A stretch of 64,000 bases of DNA from Qipengyuania spongiae (GCF_026168555.1 NZ_CP092471.1:2823783-2887782), one strand, 5' to 3'. Counted from the first letter of the stretch, positions 1 through 8,032 are shown. The notes: generated by a model not told the origin, from the letters alone. Translations and numbers: made by a program.

Positions 1-614
1 CGCTCCAAAGGAAGCGGGTTCCATCCCGGCCGGTCCTGAAAATTCTCGAGCCCTGCGGCGAGGAGCAATTCGTGCACCAGGGTCCCCTCGCCGGCCGTCA
101 CCCCACCCGCAGTCATGTAAAGCACCGTGCGGTGCAGTCCCTCTCGATTGGCCAGCGCCGCCAGCCGCTGGTCCATGTCCTCAGCCAGCGCCTTCGCCCG
201 CTCTGGCTTGCCGAGTTCGGTGCCCACTCTCAGCACCTCTGCCCGCACCTCGGCGATCGTCTGCGGGGAGCCGACCTGCACCACCGATACGCCCAGCTCG
301 TTCAGAAAACCGGCGATGTCCTGCCCGCCACCATAGCTGCGGACCACCAGATCGGGCTTGAGCGCCAGCACGTCTGCCGTGCGCGGGCGTACCGTAGGAA
401 TACCCGCCGCTGCCGCCCGCATGTAAGAGAAGCGCTTCTCCGCATCGGGAGAGAGGGCAAGAATGTCCTGGCGGTCCGCGAATTTCAGCACATACTGATC
501 CGCGCAGTAATCGAGGCTGACGATCCGTCGCGGCGCGCCGCCCCCGTGCTCGACGCCCTGCGAACAGGCGGACAGCGCGAGGACGGCCAGCGCCGCGAGG
601 ATCGCCCGCATCAT
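1..614 (-). CDS. btuF: BtuF-like cobalamin ABC-transporter substrate-binding lipoprotein (3' end cut by window)
   Basis: My translation from the ATG at 614 begins MMRAILAALAVLALSACSQG, a lipoprotein signal with a lipobox ending at the Cys in LSACS. It continues with the periplasmic-binding pattern RIVSLDYCADQYVL and ADVLALKPDLVV, typical of class III (BtuF/FhuD-like) binding proteins. The role would be to deliver vitamin B12 or a related corrinoid from the periplasm to an inner-membrane ABC permease. Only 3 bp separate it from the btuB stop, so the two are co-transcribed and both sit under the cobalamin riboswitch upstream. That context is what favours cobalamin over a siderophore. The gene runs off the left edge, so its C-terminus and any btuCD genes are not visible. 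ATG at 611 is an equally possible start. Confidence 0.85.
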   Translation of the reverse strand, partial: MMRAILAALAVLALSACSQGVEHGGGAPRRIVSLDYCADQYVLKFADRQDILALSPDAEKRFSYMRAAAAGIPTVRPRTADVLALKPDLVVRSYGGGQDIAGFLNELGVSVVQVGSPQTIAEVRAEVLRVGTELGKPERAKALAEDMDQRLAALANREGLHRTVLYMTAGGVTAGEGTLVHELLLAAGLENFQDRPGWNPLPLE

Positions 615-617
615 CGG

Positions 618-2510
618 TTACATCCGGTAACGCACGCCGCCGAACGCGGCACGGCCAGGTTGGCCATAGCGGAAAACGGTCTCGTATTCGGCGTCGAACA
701 GGTTTTCGACCCGGCCGAAGATTTCCAGGTTCTCGGTCACCCCGTAGCTCGCCCGGATATCGGTCACGACATAGCCGTCGAGGCGGCGGCTGTTCGACGC
801 ATTGTCGAAGCTGTCGCCGACCACCAGCACCGTCGCGCCGATGCCGATGCCGTTCTGCATCCGGTAATCGAAGACCAGGCTCGCCTGATCTTCCGCTCGG
901 CGGGCGAGGCGGTTGCCAGTGGTCTCGTCGAACGCATCGATGATGCTGTAATTCAGCGCAACGTCGAACCCGTCGACCGGACGCAAGGCAACGCCGAACT
1001 CCCACCCATCGGCCGATGCGAGGGCGGTGTTGCTGTAAAAGCCGAACGGCGCGCTGTCGGTGGAAACGAAGCCGATCAGATTTTCAGAATCGCGCTCGAA
1101 ATAGGTCACGCCCACTTCGGCACGCCCGTCGAGGAAACCGTGCGTCAGCCCGATGTCCCAGCTCTCCGATTCTTCGGGCTCGAGCGCGGTGTTTCCGTAG
1201 ATGCTGTAGAGCTGGTAGAGCGAAGGCACCTTGAAGCCTTCGCCATAGCTAGCGCGCAGCACGGTGGCGCCGCCATTGGGCGAATAGGCACCGCTGGCGG
1301 CAAACGTGGTCGCATCGCCGAACGTCTCGTGATCGTCGTAGCGCACGCCGCCAGTCAGCGAGAGCCCCGCCACCGGCGTCAGGTTGAGCTGGCCGTAAAC
1401 GCTGTTGATCCAGACGTCGGCTCCGTCCGGCGCGCCGCCGAAACTGGCGCTGCGAAACTCCGACTCCTCGCGCTCCGCGCCGAAAACCAGTTCGGCAAAA
1501 CCGGTGGCGTCGAACACGCCCTGATATTCGTAACGCCGGTTCTCGCCATTGGCGTCGAACGTCTCGCTGTCGTTTCCGAAATCGAAATCGCGGCGGTCGA
1601 TATTGGTGTAGGCGAAGCCCAGCCGGTTACGGAACCGCCCGTCGAGGAAGTCGGCATTCAGCCCGGCATATCCGACGAAGTCGTTGCGGTAGGAAACCTC
1701 GTCCGTGTCCTGGAACCCGCTCGCGCCGAAGCCGTCGATCTCGACTTCGCTGTCGAAATAGTAGCCGCGCAGGTCGAGCGAGATGTTGTCGGCGAGAGCC
1801 ACGTCCAGCTTGCCGTTGAAGCCGAGGCTTTCGAAACCGTCCGCTTCCGTGCCGCCGCGCGCTTCGCTGAAGGCGGAAATGCCGTCGGTGCGCAGATAGG
1901 TCGCACCGACGCTGGCGCCGACCGGGCCCAAACGGCCCGATACGTTGCCGACCAGTTCGGCTGTATCACGCTCGCCGTATTCGGCCCGAACGAAGGCACC
2001 GACCTGCTCAGTCGGCTCGCGCGTGATGAGATTGACGACGCCGCCGATCGCCTGGCTACCGTAAAGCACGCTTTGCGAGCCGCGCACCACTTCGATGCGG
2101 GCGATGTTGCCGGCAAGCAGGGGCCCGAAATTGAAACCGCCGCCGGGCGATGCCGGATCGTTCAGCTTGACCCCGTCGATCAGCACCACAGTCTGATCGC
2201 TGTCGGCGCCGCGAATGGAGACGCCGGCAGTGGTGCCGATCCCGCCATTGCGGTTGAAGGTAAGGCCAGGAACCGTGCGCAGGATATCAAGCACGTCGCT
2301 CGGCTGGCGGTTGATGATTTCCTCTTCGCCGATCACGGTGACGGATTCGCCCACCTGACTGATCGCCCGTTCGGTGCGGTTGGCGGTGACGACGATCGTT
2401 TCGCTGTCGACCTCTTCGCTCTCGGGCAGGTCGAGCGACTGGGCCAGAGCGCCCGAAGAGCTTAACGCCAGAGCGGAGGCGGCGACAGACAAACAGAATG
2501 CGGTTTTCAT
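618..2510 (-). CDS. btuB: TonB-dependent vitamin B12 outer-membrane receptor BtuB
   Basis: A 630-residue protein, close to the usual BtuB length. It starts MKTAFCLSVAASALALSSSG with an Ala-rich signal peptide ending near ALAQ. Next come a TonB-box region (SETIVVTANRTERAIS), a plug domain (IRGADSDQTVVLIDGVKLND, then VEVVRGSQSVLYGSQAIGGV) and a long beta-barrel ending in the aromatic-rich FGGVRYRM, typical of an outer-membrane protein terminus. The frame stays open to 2555, but the ATG at 2510 gives the signal peptide and is chosen. Corrinoid uptake is supported by the cobalamin riboswitch directly upstream and the BtuF-like gene 3 bp downstream. Confidence 0.93.
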   Translation of the reverse strand: MKTAFCLSVAASALALSSSGALAQSLDLPESEEVDSETIVVTANRTERAISQVGESVTVIGEEEIINRQPSDVLDILRTVPGLTFNRNGGIGTTAGVSIRGADSDQTVVLIDGVKLNDPASPGGGFNFGPLLAGNIARIEVVRGSQSVLYGSQAIGGVVNLITREPTEQVGAFVRAEYGERDTAELVGNVSGRLGPVGASVGATYLRTDGISAFSEARGGTEADGFESLGFNGKLDVALADNISLDLRGYYFDSEVEIDGFGASGFQDTDEVSYRNDFVGYAGLNADFLDGRFRNRLGFAYTNIDRRDFDFGNDSETFDANGENRRYEYQGVFDATGFAELVFGAEREESEFRSASFGGAPDGADVWINSVYGQLNLTPVAGLSLTGGVRYDDHETFGDATTFAASGAYSPNGGATVLRASYGEGFKVPSLYQLYSIYGNTALEPEESESWDIGLTHGFLDGRAEVGVTYFERDSENLIGFVSTDSAPFGFYSNTALASADGWEFGVALRPVDGFDVALNYSIIDAFDETTGNRLARRAEDQASLVFDYRMQNGIGIGATVLVVGDSFDNASNSRRLDGYVVTDIRASYGVTENLEIFGRVENLFDAEYETVFRYGQPGRAAFGGVRYRM

Positions 2511-2683
2511 TACGATATCCAAAGCACAGCCACGCGGGGGCCCCGGCGCCCGCATGGATTTTCGACAGATGGCCCGCCACTGCCATCGGGGCAGCAGCGC
2601 CGGTAACCGGCCGCACTGTCGTTACTTCGGAAAACGAATTTCCTGTCCCACTGGGCTGGACCCGGCCCCGGACGAACGACGCG

Positions 2684-2870
2684 ACGGCAGGTCTCCTGGC
2701 TTGCCGATCGTCGCCATCGAACCGTCTTCCCGGCACACGCCCGATCGGGCACTGGCCAGTGACATGGTGGTTCGGGGCTCCCGGCTCACAGTTGCGGGCA
2801 CAGCGCCGGCATCTCACCGGCTTCCCTCTTAGCTCCGGGTGATTTCGCACCCGCAGCACCGTCTGACCGC
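2684..2870 (-). promoter_or_regulatory. Cobalamin (AdoCbl-type) riboswitch in the btuB leader
   Basis: Read on the minus strand, this stretch carries the conserved core of the cobalamin aptamer: GGGAAGCCGGTGAGATGCCG, then GCCCGCAACTGTGAGCCGGG, then GCCACTG-like pairing sequence. At the 3' end is the B12 box AAGCCAGGAGACCTGCC, around 2685-2702. The aptamer ends about 175 nt before the btuB ATG. The space between, GC-rich near 2530-2550, is presumably the expression platform; I could not tell whether it acts by termination or by hiding the ribosome site. High B12 would be expected to shut off btuB-btuF. End coordinates are approximate. Confidence 0.93.
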
Positions 2871-2991
2871 GCCACTGTCCCCGGGAGCGAAACTTGTCAA
2901 CAGCGGACGTCGGACAGTGGCCGATCCATTTTGGTCGGCAACCGTCCACAAGGCTCCGGAACGGCGACCGATGGCTGTGTGAGCAAGAAAC

Positions 2992-3007
2992 TGGATGCCC
3001 CGCGAGG
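2992..3007. repeat. attL: 16-bp copy of the tRNA-Gln 3' end
   Basis: TGGATGCCCCGCGAGG here is identical to 13740-13755, which is the 3' end of the tRNA-Gln gene including its CCA. The bases on either side differ, so the shared identity is exactly 16 bp. With an integrase gene just inside the other copy, the pair marks the attachment sites of a 10,748-bp element. This left copy is the displaced host fragment of the tRNA; the element supplied the 3' end that now completes the gene at the right. Confidence 0.9.
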
Positions 3008-3028
3008 GCATGAACAATCCCGACGATT

Positions 3029-3103
3029 CAAAGTGCTTACGTCGTCTAACCGGCACTTTGTCGCCACGGTTTTCTGCCGGTTACACATTCCGGCTGTCTA
3101 ACC
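3029..3103. promoter_or_regulatory. Cluster of inverted repeats and GTCTAACC motifs just inside attL (candidate integrase arm sites / operator)
   Basis: Two copies of GTCTAACC lie at 3044-3051 and 3096-3103. The same octamer recurs just inside attR (13667-13674), with an inverted GTTAGAC at 13685-13691. Overlaid here are two perfect 8-bp inverted repeats: CAAAGTGC (3029-3036) with GCACTTTG (3053-3060), and AACCGGCA (3048-3055) with TGCCGGTT (3075-3082). Short repeats near both att sites fit arm-type binding sites for a tyrosine integrase or its directionality factor. An operator for the leftmost operon is the other option. Confidence 0.5.
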
Positions 3104-3121
3104 TTTGGCCCCCTCCCCGCC

Positions 3122-3174
3122 GGAAACGAAAAGCGCCCGATCTGGCTGGCACCGGATCGAGCGCGGGTGTTTCC
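3122..3174. repeat. Nested imperfect stem-loop before the first element gene
   Basis: GGAAAC (3122-3127) pairs with GTTTCC (3169-3174), GCGC (3133-3136) with GCGC (3161-3164), and GATC (3139-3142) with GATC (3155-3158), giving one nested hairpin. There is no T-tract after it, so it is not an obvious intrinsic terminator. It lies in the leader of the element's first operon and could act in transcription control; that is a guess. Confidence 0.35.
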
Positions 3175-3224
3175 ATAGCGGCGGAAAACGATGCGAAGCC
3201 TATCCCGAACGGGAGGGCAGCGCA

Positions 3225-3425
3225 ATGAGCGAATGCACCATCCCTGACACTCAGACCGGCTGGACCTATTCGCAGAGCGGAACGCCTTGCGCCTACATCC
3301 TGCCGCTGGACCGCACGGCCGAGGCGATGATGATCCCCTGCGATAGCTGGTGGCAGGCTCTGCGCTTCGCCCTCTCGTTCGCGCAGAACAACGGCTGCGA
3401 GTTTGTGGGAGGGCCGTCGCAATGA
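3225..3425 (+). CDS. Small element protein, unknown function (66 aa)
   Basis: The ATG at 3225 has a good ribosome site (GGGAGG at 3211-3216), which decides the start even though the frame is open from 3105. The product begins MSECTIPDTQTGWTYSQSGT and contains a Trp/Phe-rich stretch (DSWWQALRFALSFAQNN). I recognise no family. It is the first gene after the left attachment site, and its stop overlaps the next start by 4 bp (ATGA), so it heads the element's long plus-strand operon. Position suggests an early regulatory or accessory role, but nothing in the sequence proves it. Confidence 0.65.
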   Translation: MSECTIPDTQTGWTYSQSGTPCAYILPLDRTAEAMMIPCDSWWQALRFALSFAQNNGCEFVGGPSQ

Positions 3426-3733
3426 ACGCTCAGACCACGATCAAGCCGGATGAGATTTACACCTTTCTCGGCACCATTCCGGACGACGAATACGAGCGCC
3501 GCGCCAAGTTGCGCAGCTATCGCAACGCCGCCAGCGCCATGCTCGCCACGACGCGCTGCGATACGGCTCGGCAGCTCGCCTGGACTGCAATCGAATGGAT
3601 CAGCCCGAACCTCTATAACCCCTGTCCGCTCGAATGGCTCGACAAGCTCAATCAGCTGGCAAAGCGGCTGATGCTGACCGCGATGCAAGCTCAGGAAATG
3701 GACGACCTTTTGCGGGAGGGCGAAGATGCTTGA
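3422..3733 (+). CDS. Element protein of unknown function (103 aa), second gene of the early operon
   Basis: Starts at the ATGA overlap with the preceding gene and ends 8 bp inside the helicase gene, so translation is probably coupled on both sides. The product begins MNAQTTIKPDEIYTFLGTIP, is predicted mostly helical and charged, and ends EMDDLLREGEDA. No signal peptide, membrane segment or known motif is seen. Lying between a small leader gene and the replicative helicase, it may be an accessory replication protein; I do not recognise the family. Confidence 0.7.
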   Translation: MNAQTTIKPDEIYTFLGTIPDDEYERRAKLRSYRNAASAMLATTRCDTARQLAWTAIEWISPNLYNPCPLEWLDKLNQLAKRLMLTAMQAQEMDDLLREGEDA

Positions 3734-5135
3734 GACAATAGAGCCCGACACCTTCTACGCGCACGATCGCGAGGGGAATTACATTGAATGGAACTCGCAG
3801 GAGCAGTTCGATCGTCACCACGATGGGAAGGACGATCCGAAGCGGATCACCGCCACGCCCTTTGCCTGGCCGGACCCGACGAAGATCCCGCGCCGCCGCT
3901 GGCTTTTCGGGCATTGGCTGCTGCGCGGGGAGGTAACAGCCATCGTCGCGCCTGGCGGGGTGGGTAAATCGACCTTTACGGCCGCAATGGCCCTTTCCCT
4001 CGCCAGTGGGTCCGAATTCCTCGACAAGAGCCTGCCGGAAGGCGCGCGGACGGTATGGCTCTGGAATCTGGAGGACGATCGAGACGAGCTGGACCGCCAA
4101 TTCATGGCTTGCAGTCTCCAGCATGGCGTCGGGCCATCGGAATGCGGCAGTCGCCTCTATGTCGATAGCGGGCTGGATCAGCGCCTGTGCACGGCCGTCG
4201 AAGCCGAACGCGGGCTGGAGATCATCGAGCCGGTCTATGAGAACCTGAAAGCCGAGATCGAGGCGCGCAAGATCGACGTGCTGACAGTCGATCCGTTCGT
4301 TTCGAGCCATGAGATCGACGAGAATGCAAACGTCCTGATCGACAAGGTAGCGAAACGGTGGAAACGTCTGGCGACCGAAACCGGCTGCTCGATCGTCCTG
4401 GTGCATCACACGCGCAAGATGAGCGGCCGGGAGGTTCGGGCCGAGGACAGCCGGGGCGCGGTCGCGCTTATCAATGCCGCCCGCTCTACGCTGGTGCTGA
4501 ACCCGCTGTCTAAAGAGGACGCCAAGAAGTTCGGTATCACCGAGGAGGCAGAGCGCCGCACGCTGGTCCGCATCGACGACGACAAGCCGAACCGCGCGCC
4601 GCCGGAAAACGCCTGGTGGATGAAACTGGAATCGGTGAACCTCGACAATGGCGGAGGCTTGCATCCCTCCGACTACGTGGGCGCTGCTACCCATTGGACG
4701 CCGCCAGACCCGTTCGAAGGGCTCAGCACGCGCGACCTCTACAATGTCCAGCTGGCGATCGACGCTGGCGAATACCGGGACAGCGTTCAGGCAAAGGACT
4801 GGGCAGGCTACGCCGTTGCCGAGGTGCTGGGCCTCGATGTGGAGGATGAGACGGAGAAAGAGCGCATCAAATCACTGCTGAAAACCTGGAAGGGGAACGG
4901 CGCTCTGGCTGTCGAACAACGCAAGGTGAGGGGCGAGGATAAGCCTTTTGTCGCCGTCAAGAATTGGGTCGATCCGACCACTCTCCCCACCTTGAAAAGT
5001 GGGGTGGGGAAAGGTGGGGAAGGTGGGGTGCCGACCCATCAATCCCACTCTCCCCACCCCACCTTCTATAAAGGTGGGTGGGGTGGTGGTGGGGTGCCCT
5101 GCAACGATGAAAACGAAGGTAGGGAAAATGCCTGA
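3726..5135 (+). CDS. RepA-like / AAA_25-family hexameric helicase-ATPase
   Basis: A 469-residue protein with a clear Walker A motif, APGGVGKST (residues 75-83), preceded by the family's WLLRGEVTAIV strand. A Walker-B-like strand IDVLTVDPFVSSHEI and the later sensor segment CSIVLVHHTRKMSG complete the RecA-fold pattern of RepA/RSF1010-like and KaiC-like replicative ATPases. Such proteins serve as replication helicases in satellites, plasmids and prophages. The last 50 or so residues are Gly/Pro/His-rich low complexity, encoded by a dense array of GGTGGGG/CCCCACC heptamers, listed separately as a possible origin. The stop overlaps the next gene by 8 bp. Autonomous replication of the element is inferred. 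Confidence 0.85.
   Translation: MLETIEPDTFYAHDREGNYIEWNSQEQFDRHHDGKDDPKRITATPFAWPDPTKIPRRRWLFGHWLLRGEVTAIVAPGGVGKSTFTAAMALSLASGSEFLDKSLPEGARTVWLWNLEDDRDELDRQFMACSLQHGVGPSECGSRLYVDSGLDQRLCTAVEAERGLEIIEPVYENLKAEIEARKIDVLTVDPFVSSHEIDENANVLIDKVAKRWKRLATETGCSIVLVHHTRKMSGREVRAEDSRGAVALINAARSTLVLNPLSKEDAKKFGITEEAERRTLVRIDDDKPNRAPPENAWWMKLESVNLDNGGGLHPSDYVGAATHWTPPDPFEGLSTRDLYNVQLAIDAGEYRDSVQAKDWAGYAVAEVLGLDVEDETEKERIKSLLKTWKGNGALAVEQRKVRGEDKPFVAVKNWVDPTTLPTLKSGVGKGGEGGVPTHQSHSPHPTFYKGGWGGGGVPCNDENEGRENA
4985..5094. repeat. G-rich heptamer array (GGTGGGG x5, CCCCACC x3): candidate iteron-type replication origin
   Basis: On the plus strand GGTGGGG occurs at 5003, 5013, 5022, 5077 and 5088, and its complement CCCCACC at 4985, 5052 and 5057: eight copies in 110 bp. 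A perfect 8-bp inverted repeat, CCCACCTT (5058-5065) with AAGGTGGG (5071-5078), surrounds an AT-rich 5-nt loop. The array lies inside the 3' end of the helicase gene, a usual place for origins of Rep-encoding satellites and plasmids. The G-runs could also form quadruplexes. No functional proof is available from sequence alone. Confidence 0.55.
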
Positions 5136-5346
5136 CATTCGCGCACTGATCGACACCTACACACCAGAGCAGAGAACGGCGGCGCTGGAGATACTCGACG
5201 CCTGCACCCGGCCATTGCAGGTCCGCGAGATCGAAGGGCTGTTAAGGCTTGGCGGGGTGTCCCGTTCCAGAGCCGTCAAGATGGCTGGCACGCTCAAGCA
5301 CATGAACCTGATCGCAGTGATAGGACCGGAGCAGGCCAATGGCTGA
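5128..5346 (+). CDS. Small winged-helix-like DNA-binding protein (72 aa)
   Basis: The ATG at 5128 is chosen because AGGTAGGG lies 4-11 bp upstream; a further in-frame ATG is at 5107. The product begins MPDIRALIDTYTPEQRTAAL and has the helix-turn-helix-wing outline LQVREIEGLLRLGGVSRSRAVKMAGTLKHMNLI. It overlaps the helicase gene before it and the HNH gene after it by 8 bp each. It could be a local repressor, or a very small DNA-recognition partner of the packaging enzyme, which otherwise lacks a recognisable small terminase. The fold is inferred from pattern only. Confidence 0.65.
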   Translation: MPDIRALIDTYTPEQRTAALEILDACTRPLQVREIEGLLRLGGVSRSRAVKMAGTLKHMNLIAVIGPEQANG

Positions 5347-5722
5347 TCCGATCTACAACACGGCAGCATGGAAGCGGCTGCGCAAGGTGAAGCTGTCGGC
5401 CACCCCGCTATGCCAAGCCTGTCCGCCTGACAGCCTGACACCGGCAAGCCATGTCGATCACGTCCACGCTATCAGTGACGGAGGGCCTGCCTATCCCGGC
5501 CTCGATGGGTTGCGCTCGCTATGCCTGTCATGTCACTCGGCAAAGACAGCACGCGGACCTGAGGCGGGCGCGATACGATCGAACAAGCCGAGGCGTGGTT
5601 GCGATGCTGAAGGCAATCCACTGGACGACGCGCACCCGTGGAAATCGCTCAGAGCTGGTCCGGAAAGACCGCCGCGTAACCCAAAAACTCAATTAGTTTC
5701 TAAGAGCAACCGAAATGGGTAA
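5339..5722 (+). CDS. HNH endonuclease, phage packaging type
   Basis: A 127-residue protein starting MADPIYNTAAWKRLRKVKLS. It shows the HNH nuclease core: zinc cysteines C25-x2-C28, the catalytic HVDHVHAISDGG segment (H38, D40, H41), and LCLSCHSAKTAR with C62-x2-C65 and H66. HNH proteins of this size next to a large terminase are needed for efficient DNA packaging in HK97-like phages and in capsid-forming satellites. The gene overlaps TerL by 8 bp, which fits that role rather than a homing endonuclease. Confidence 0.9.
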   Translation: MADPIYNTAAWKRLRKVKLSATPLCQACPPDSLTPASHVDHVHAISDGGPAYPGLDGLRSLCLSCHSAKTARGPEAGAIRSNKPRRGCDAEGNPLDDAHPWKSLRAGPERPPRNPKTQLVSKSNRNG

Positions 5723-7301
5723 GCGCGGACCCGGAGCAGGGAAGCTGCGCGCTGCGGCGAAGGCATACGACCAGGCGGCGCAGACCTCGCATCCGTGGGA
5801 AGCGGAAGGGTTGGCCGAATGGGAGCGTGTTTGTGCGTTTCTCGAGGCTCTGCCGATCGTGTCGGGCCTACGTGCTGGCGACCAGCTCGAGCTGCTGAAT
5901 TTCCAGCGCCAGTTCGTTCGCGGGGTCTACGAACCTCGCACCGACGACGGCGACCGGCTGGTGCGCCTGGCTGCGCTCAGCGTGGCACGCGGCAACGGCA
6001 AGAGCGCCTTGCTTTCGGGCCTGTCGCTGGCTCACCTGCTAGGACCGTGTGCCGAGCCTTATGGCGAATGCTACGCGGCCGCGCTCGATCGCGAGCAGGC
6101 GGGCGTCCTGTATCACCAGACAAGGGCCTACATCGAGGCAACGCCCTGGATGGCGGCACGAGTGAACATCAAGGACTGGCATAAGGAAATCATCGACGAG
6201 GAGAACAATTCCCGGTGGCGGGCGCTTACGTCTGACGCGCGGAAAGCTCATGGCCTCGCCCCGTCGTTCTGGGTGGCAGACGAGGTCGCACAGTGGCGCA
6301 GCCGCGAATTGTGGGACAATCTGGCGACCGGCATGGGCAAGCGGACCTCCGCGCTGGGCGTGACAATCTCGACCCAAGCTGCGGACGATCTGCACTTTTT
6401 CTCCGAAATGCTCGACGCTGAGCCGGTGCCGACGATCTACACGCAGTTGCACGCAGCGCCTGACGAATGCGACCTGGACGACCCGGCAGCCTGGGCGGCT
6501 GCTAATCCCGCTCTTGGCGAGTTTCTGAACGAGGAACAGTTTGCCGACGCGGCAGGCAGGGCGATCCGTTCACCATCGTTCGCCCCATCGTTCCGGCTGC
6601 TCCAGCTCAATCAGCGCGTGGCGGCCGAGGGCCGGTTTATCGAGCAGGCGGATTGGGAGGCAAACGGAGATCCTTTCGACCCGATCGAACTTGAGGGCGA
6701 ACGGTGCTTCGGCGGGCTGGACCTGTCGAGCACGCGCGACCTTACGGCTTTTGCGCTCTACTTCCCGGATCATGGCAAGCTGCTCGCCTGGCACTGGTTT
6801 CCGGCCGATACGATTGCAAAGCGCGTCGAGACTGACCGGGTGCCCTATGATCGGTGGAGTGAGGAAGGCTGGGCGGAAACGACCGTGGGCAATGCGCGGG
6901 ACGATCTGGCGATTGCGCTCCAGCTTGCCGACATTCGCAGCCGGTTCGATCTGCAAGGCATCGCCTTCGACCGCTGGCAAATAACCCGCCTGCGCAAGCT
7001 GCTGAGCGACGAGGGGATTGACCTGCCGCTGGTGGACTTTGTGCCGGGGTTCAAGAGCTACGCGGCTGCGGTCGATGCATTCGAGACGGCGCTGCTAGGG
7101 CGCAAGCTCCAGCACAACAACAACCCGCTTTTGCGCTGGCAGGCTGGCAACGTGATCGTCGAAACGGACCCGGCTGGAAATCGCAAGCCTGCGAAGAACA
7201 AGAGCCTGGATCGGATCGACGGTGTCGTTTCGGCCATTATGGCCTGCGGCTTGGCAGCGACCGTGGAGCCGACTGCCGAGCCGGGGCTATGTTGGATTTA
7301 G
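5715..7301 (+). CDS. terL: Phage terminase large subunit (HK97-type, Terminase_1 family)
   Basis: A 528-residue protein. The N-terminal ATPase has the Walker-A-like ARGNGKS (residues 91-97) and Walker B with catalytic acid in FWVADEV (around 187-190). The C-terminal RNase-H-like nuclease shows the first acidic strand GGLDLSSTRDLTAF (D336), a middle AFDRWQ segment and a final DRIDGVVSAIMA segment. All parts for an active packaging motor and nuclease are present and the length is normal. No recognisable small-terminase gene lies next to it; the neighbours are the HNH nuclease and a small winged-helix protein. It would load element DNA into the procapsid through the portal encoded further on. 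Confidence 0.93.
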   Translation: MGKRGPGAGKLRAAAKAYDQAAQTSHPWEAEGLAEWERVCAFLEALPIVSGLRAGDQLELLNFQRQFVRGVYEPRTDDGDRLVRLAALSVARGNGKSALLSGLSLAHLLGPCAEPYGECYAAALDREQAGVLYHQTRAYIEATPWMAARVNIKDWHKEIIDEENNSRWRALTSDARKAHGLAPSFWVADEVAQWRSRELWDNLATGMGKRTSALGVTISTQAADDLHFFSEMLDAEPVPTIYTQLHAAPDECDLDDPAAWAAANPALGEFLNEEQFADAAGRAIRSPSFAPSFRLLQLNQRVAAEGRFIEQADWEANGDPFDPIELEGERCFGGLDLSSTRDLTAFALYFPDHGKLLAWHWFPADTIAKRVETDRVPYDRWSEEGWAETTVGNARDDLAIALQLADIRSRFDLQGIAFDRWQITRLRKLLSDEGIDLPLVDFVPGFKSYAAAVDAFETALLGRKLQHNNNPLLRWQAGNVIVETDPAGNRKPAKNKSLDRIDGVVSAIMACGLAATVEPTAEPGLCWI

Positions 7302-7489
7302 CCGGCAAAAGGATCGGATGCGATCCTCATGCATTCACGGAACGTCGAGAGCACATATTCCCGATCAGTGTTCTCGTATTCTCCGCGGACATTCATCCTT
7401 TTTTCGAGCTTAAGGATACGGTGCGTCAGTTGCAGCGCCACCTCCTCTTTCGACATTCCGCCTAGTTCGACATTCACTTTATCTGACAT
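7298..7489 (-). CDS. Small antisense-strand protein of the element, unknown function (63 aa)
   Basis: The only convincing minus-strand gene in the element. The ATG at 7489 has a GAGG ribosome site 5 bp upstream. The product begins MSDKVNVELGGMSKEEVALQ and continues as a charged, helical protein (THRILKLEKRMNVRG, then REYVLSTFRECMRI). Its stop overlaps the terL stop by 4 bp in tail-to-tail orientation. It may be a regulator or an immunity-type gene, but no family is recognised. The natural-looking composition and the ribosome site support it being real. Confidence 0.6.
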   Translation of the reverse strand: MSDKVNVELGGMSKEEVALQLTHRILKLEKRMNVRGEYENTDREYVLSTFRECMRIASDPFAG

Positions 7490-7588
7490 TGACCTCGACT
7501 CCCTCTGGTCGCATAACCTCAAGCGGGACGACCCAGCGCGCCAACGCTGAGCCGCCCCTGACCACAACACGCTTTACAGGAGCGCACC

Positions 7589-8032
7589 ATGGCTACAGCC
7601 TACCTACGGGCGGAATCCGCCCCCGTCATCCTCCCTCATAATTTTGCACAAGCTGCTGCCGTGATGGCGCAGTTCGATCGCGCGCAAATTGCGTCGGCCG
7701 TCGAGGTTCTAGTGAACCTGCTCGACGTGCTCGATGGCGATGCTGACCTCGAAGGGCAGCACAATGAGGACGAGATAAGCACCTTTCCCCCTCACGTTCG
7801 CGATGCCCTCGATCGCGGCCCGGGATGCCCGATTGCGGACCCGTCCGAATTGGACGGCGACGAAACGGACGGTAACGGCGCTGAGGACGAACCCTGCGCG
7901 TGGTTTCCCCTGTATCGCGAAGGCGCGGGCTGCCCGGTGGCCGACAACGGACTGGCCGATACCGGCGGGCTCTACGAGCAAAAGGGCTGCGATACCGACG
8001 AACTGATACCGGGCGGGGGGAGCCTCGCTTAA
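7589..8032 (+). CDS. Acidic conserved hypothetical protein of the element (147 aa)
   Basis: The ATG at 7589 follows the ribosome site ACAGGAGCGCACC. The product begins MATAYLRAESAPVILPHNFA; a helical first half (AQFDRAQIASAVEVLVNLLD) is followed by a very acidic, Cys/Gly-rich second half with two similar segments, GPGCPIADPSELDGDE and GAGCPVADNGLADTG. No known domain is identified. It lies between the terminase and a DNA-binding protein. The acidic tail might mimic DNA or act in head assembly; this is speculation. Confidence 0.7.
   Translation: MATAYLRAESAPVILPHNFAQAAAVMAQFDRAQIASAVEVLVNLLDVLDGDADLEGQHNEDEISTFPPHVRDALDRGPGCPIADPSELDGDETDGNGAEDEPCAWFPLYREGAGCPVADNGLADTGGLYEQKGCDTDELIPGGGSLA

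Noticed and set aside
72..2465. A 797-codon plus-strand open frame across the btuB/btuF region
   Set aside because: It is an antisense shadow of btuB: the minus strand gives a complete receptor with signal peptide, TonB box and riboswitch, while this frame shows no motif and low-complexity Arg/Ala/Val composition typical of reversed GC-rich coding DNA.
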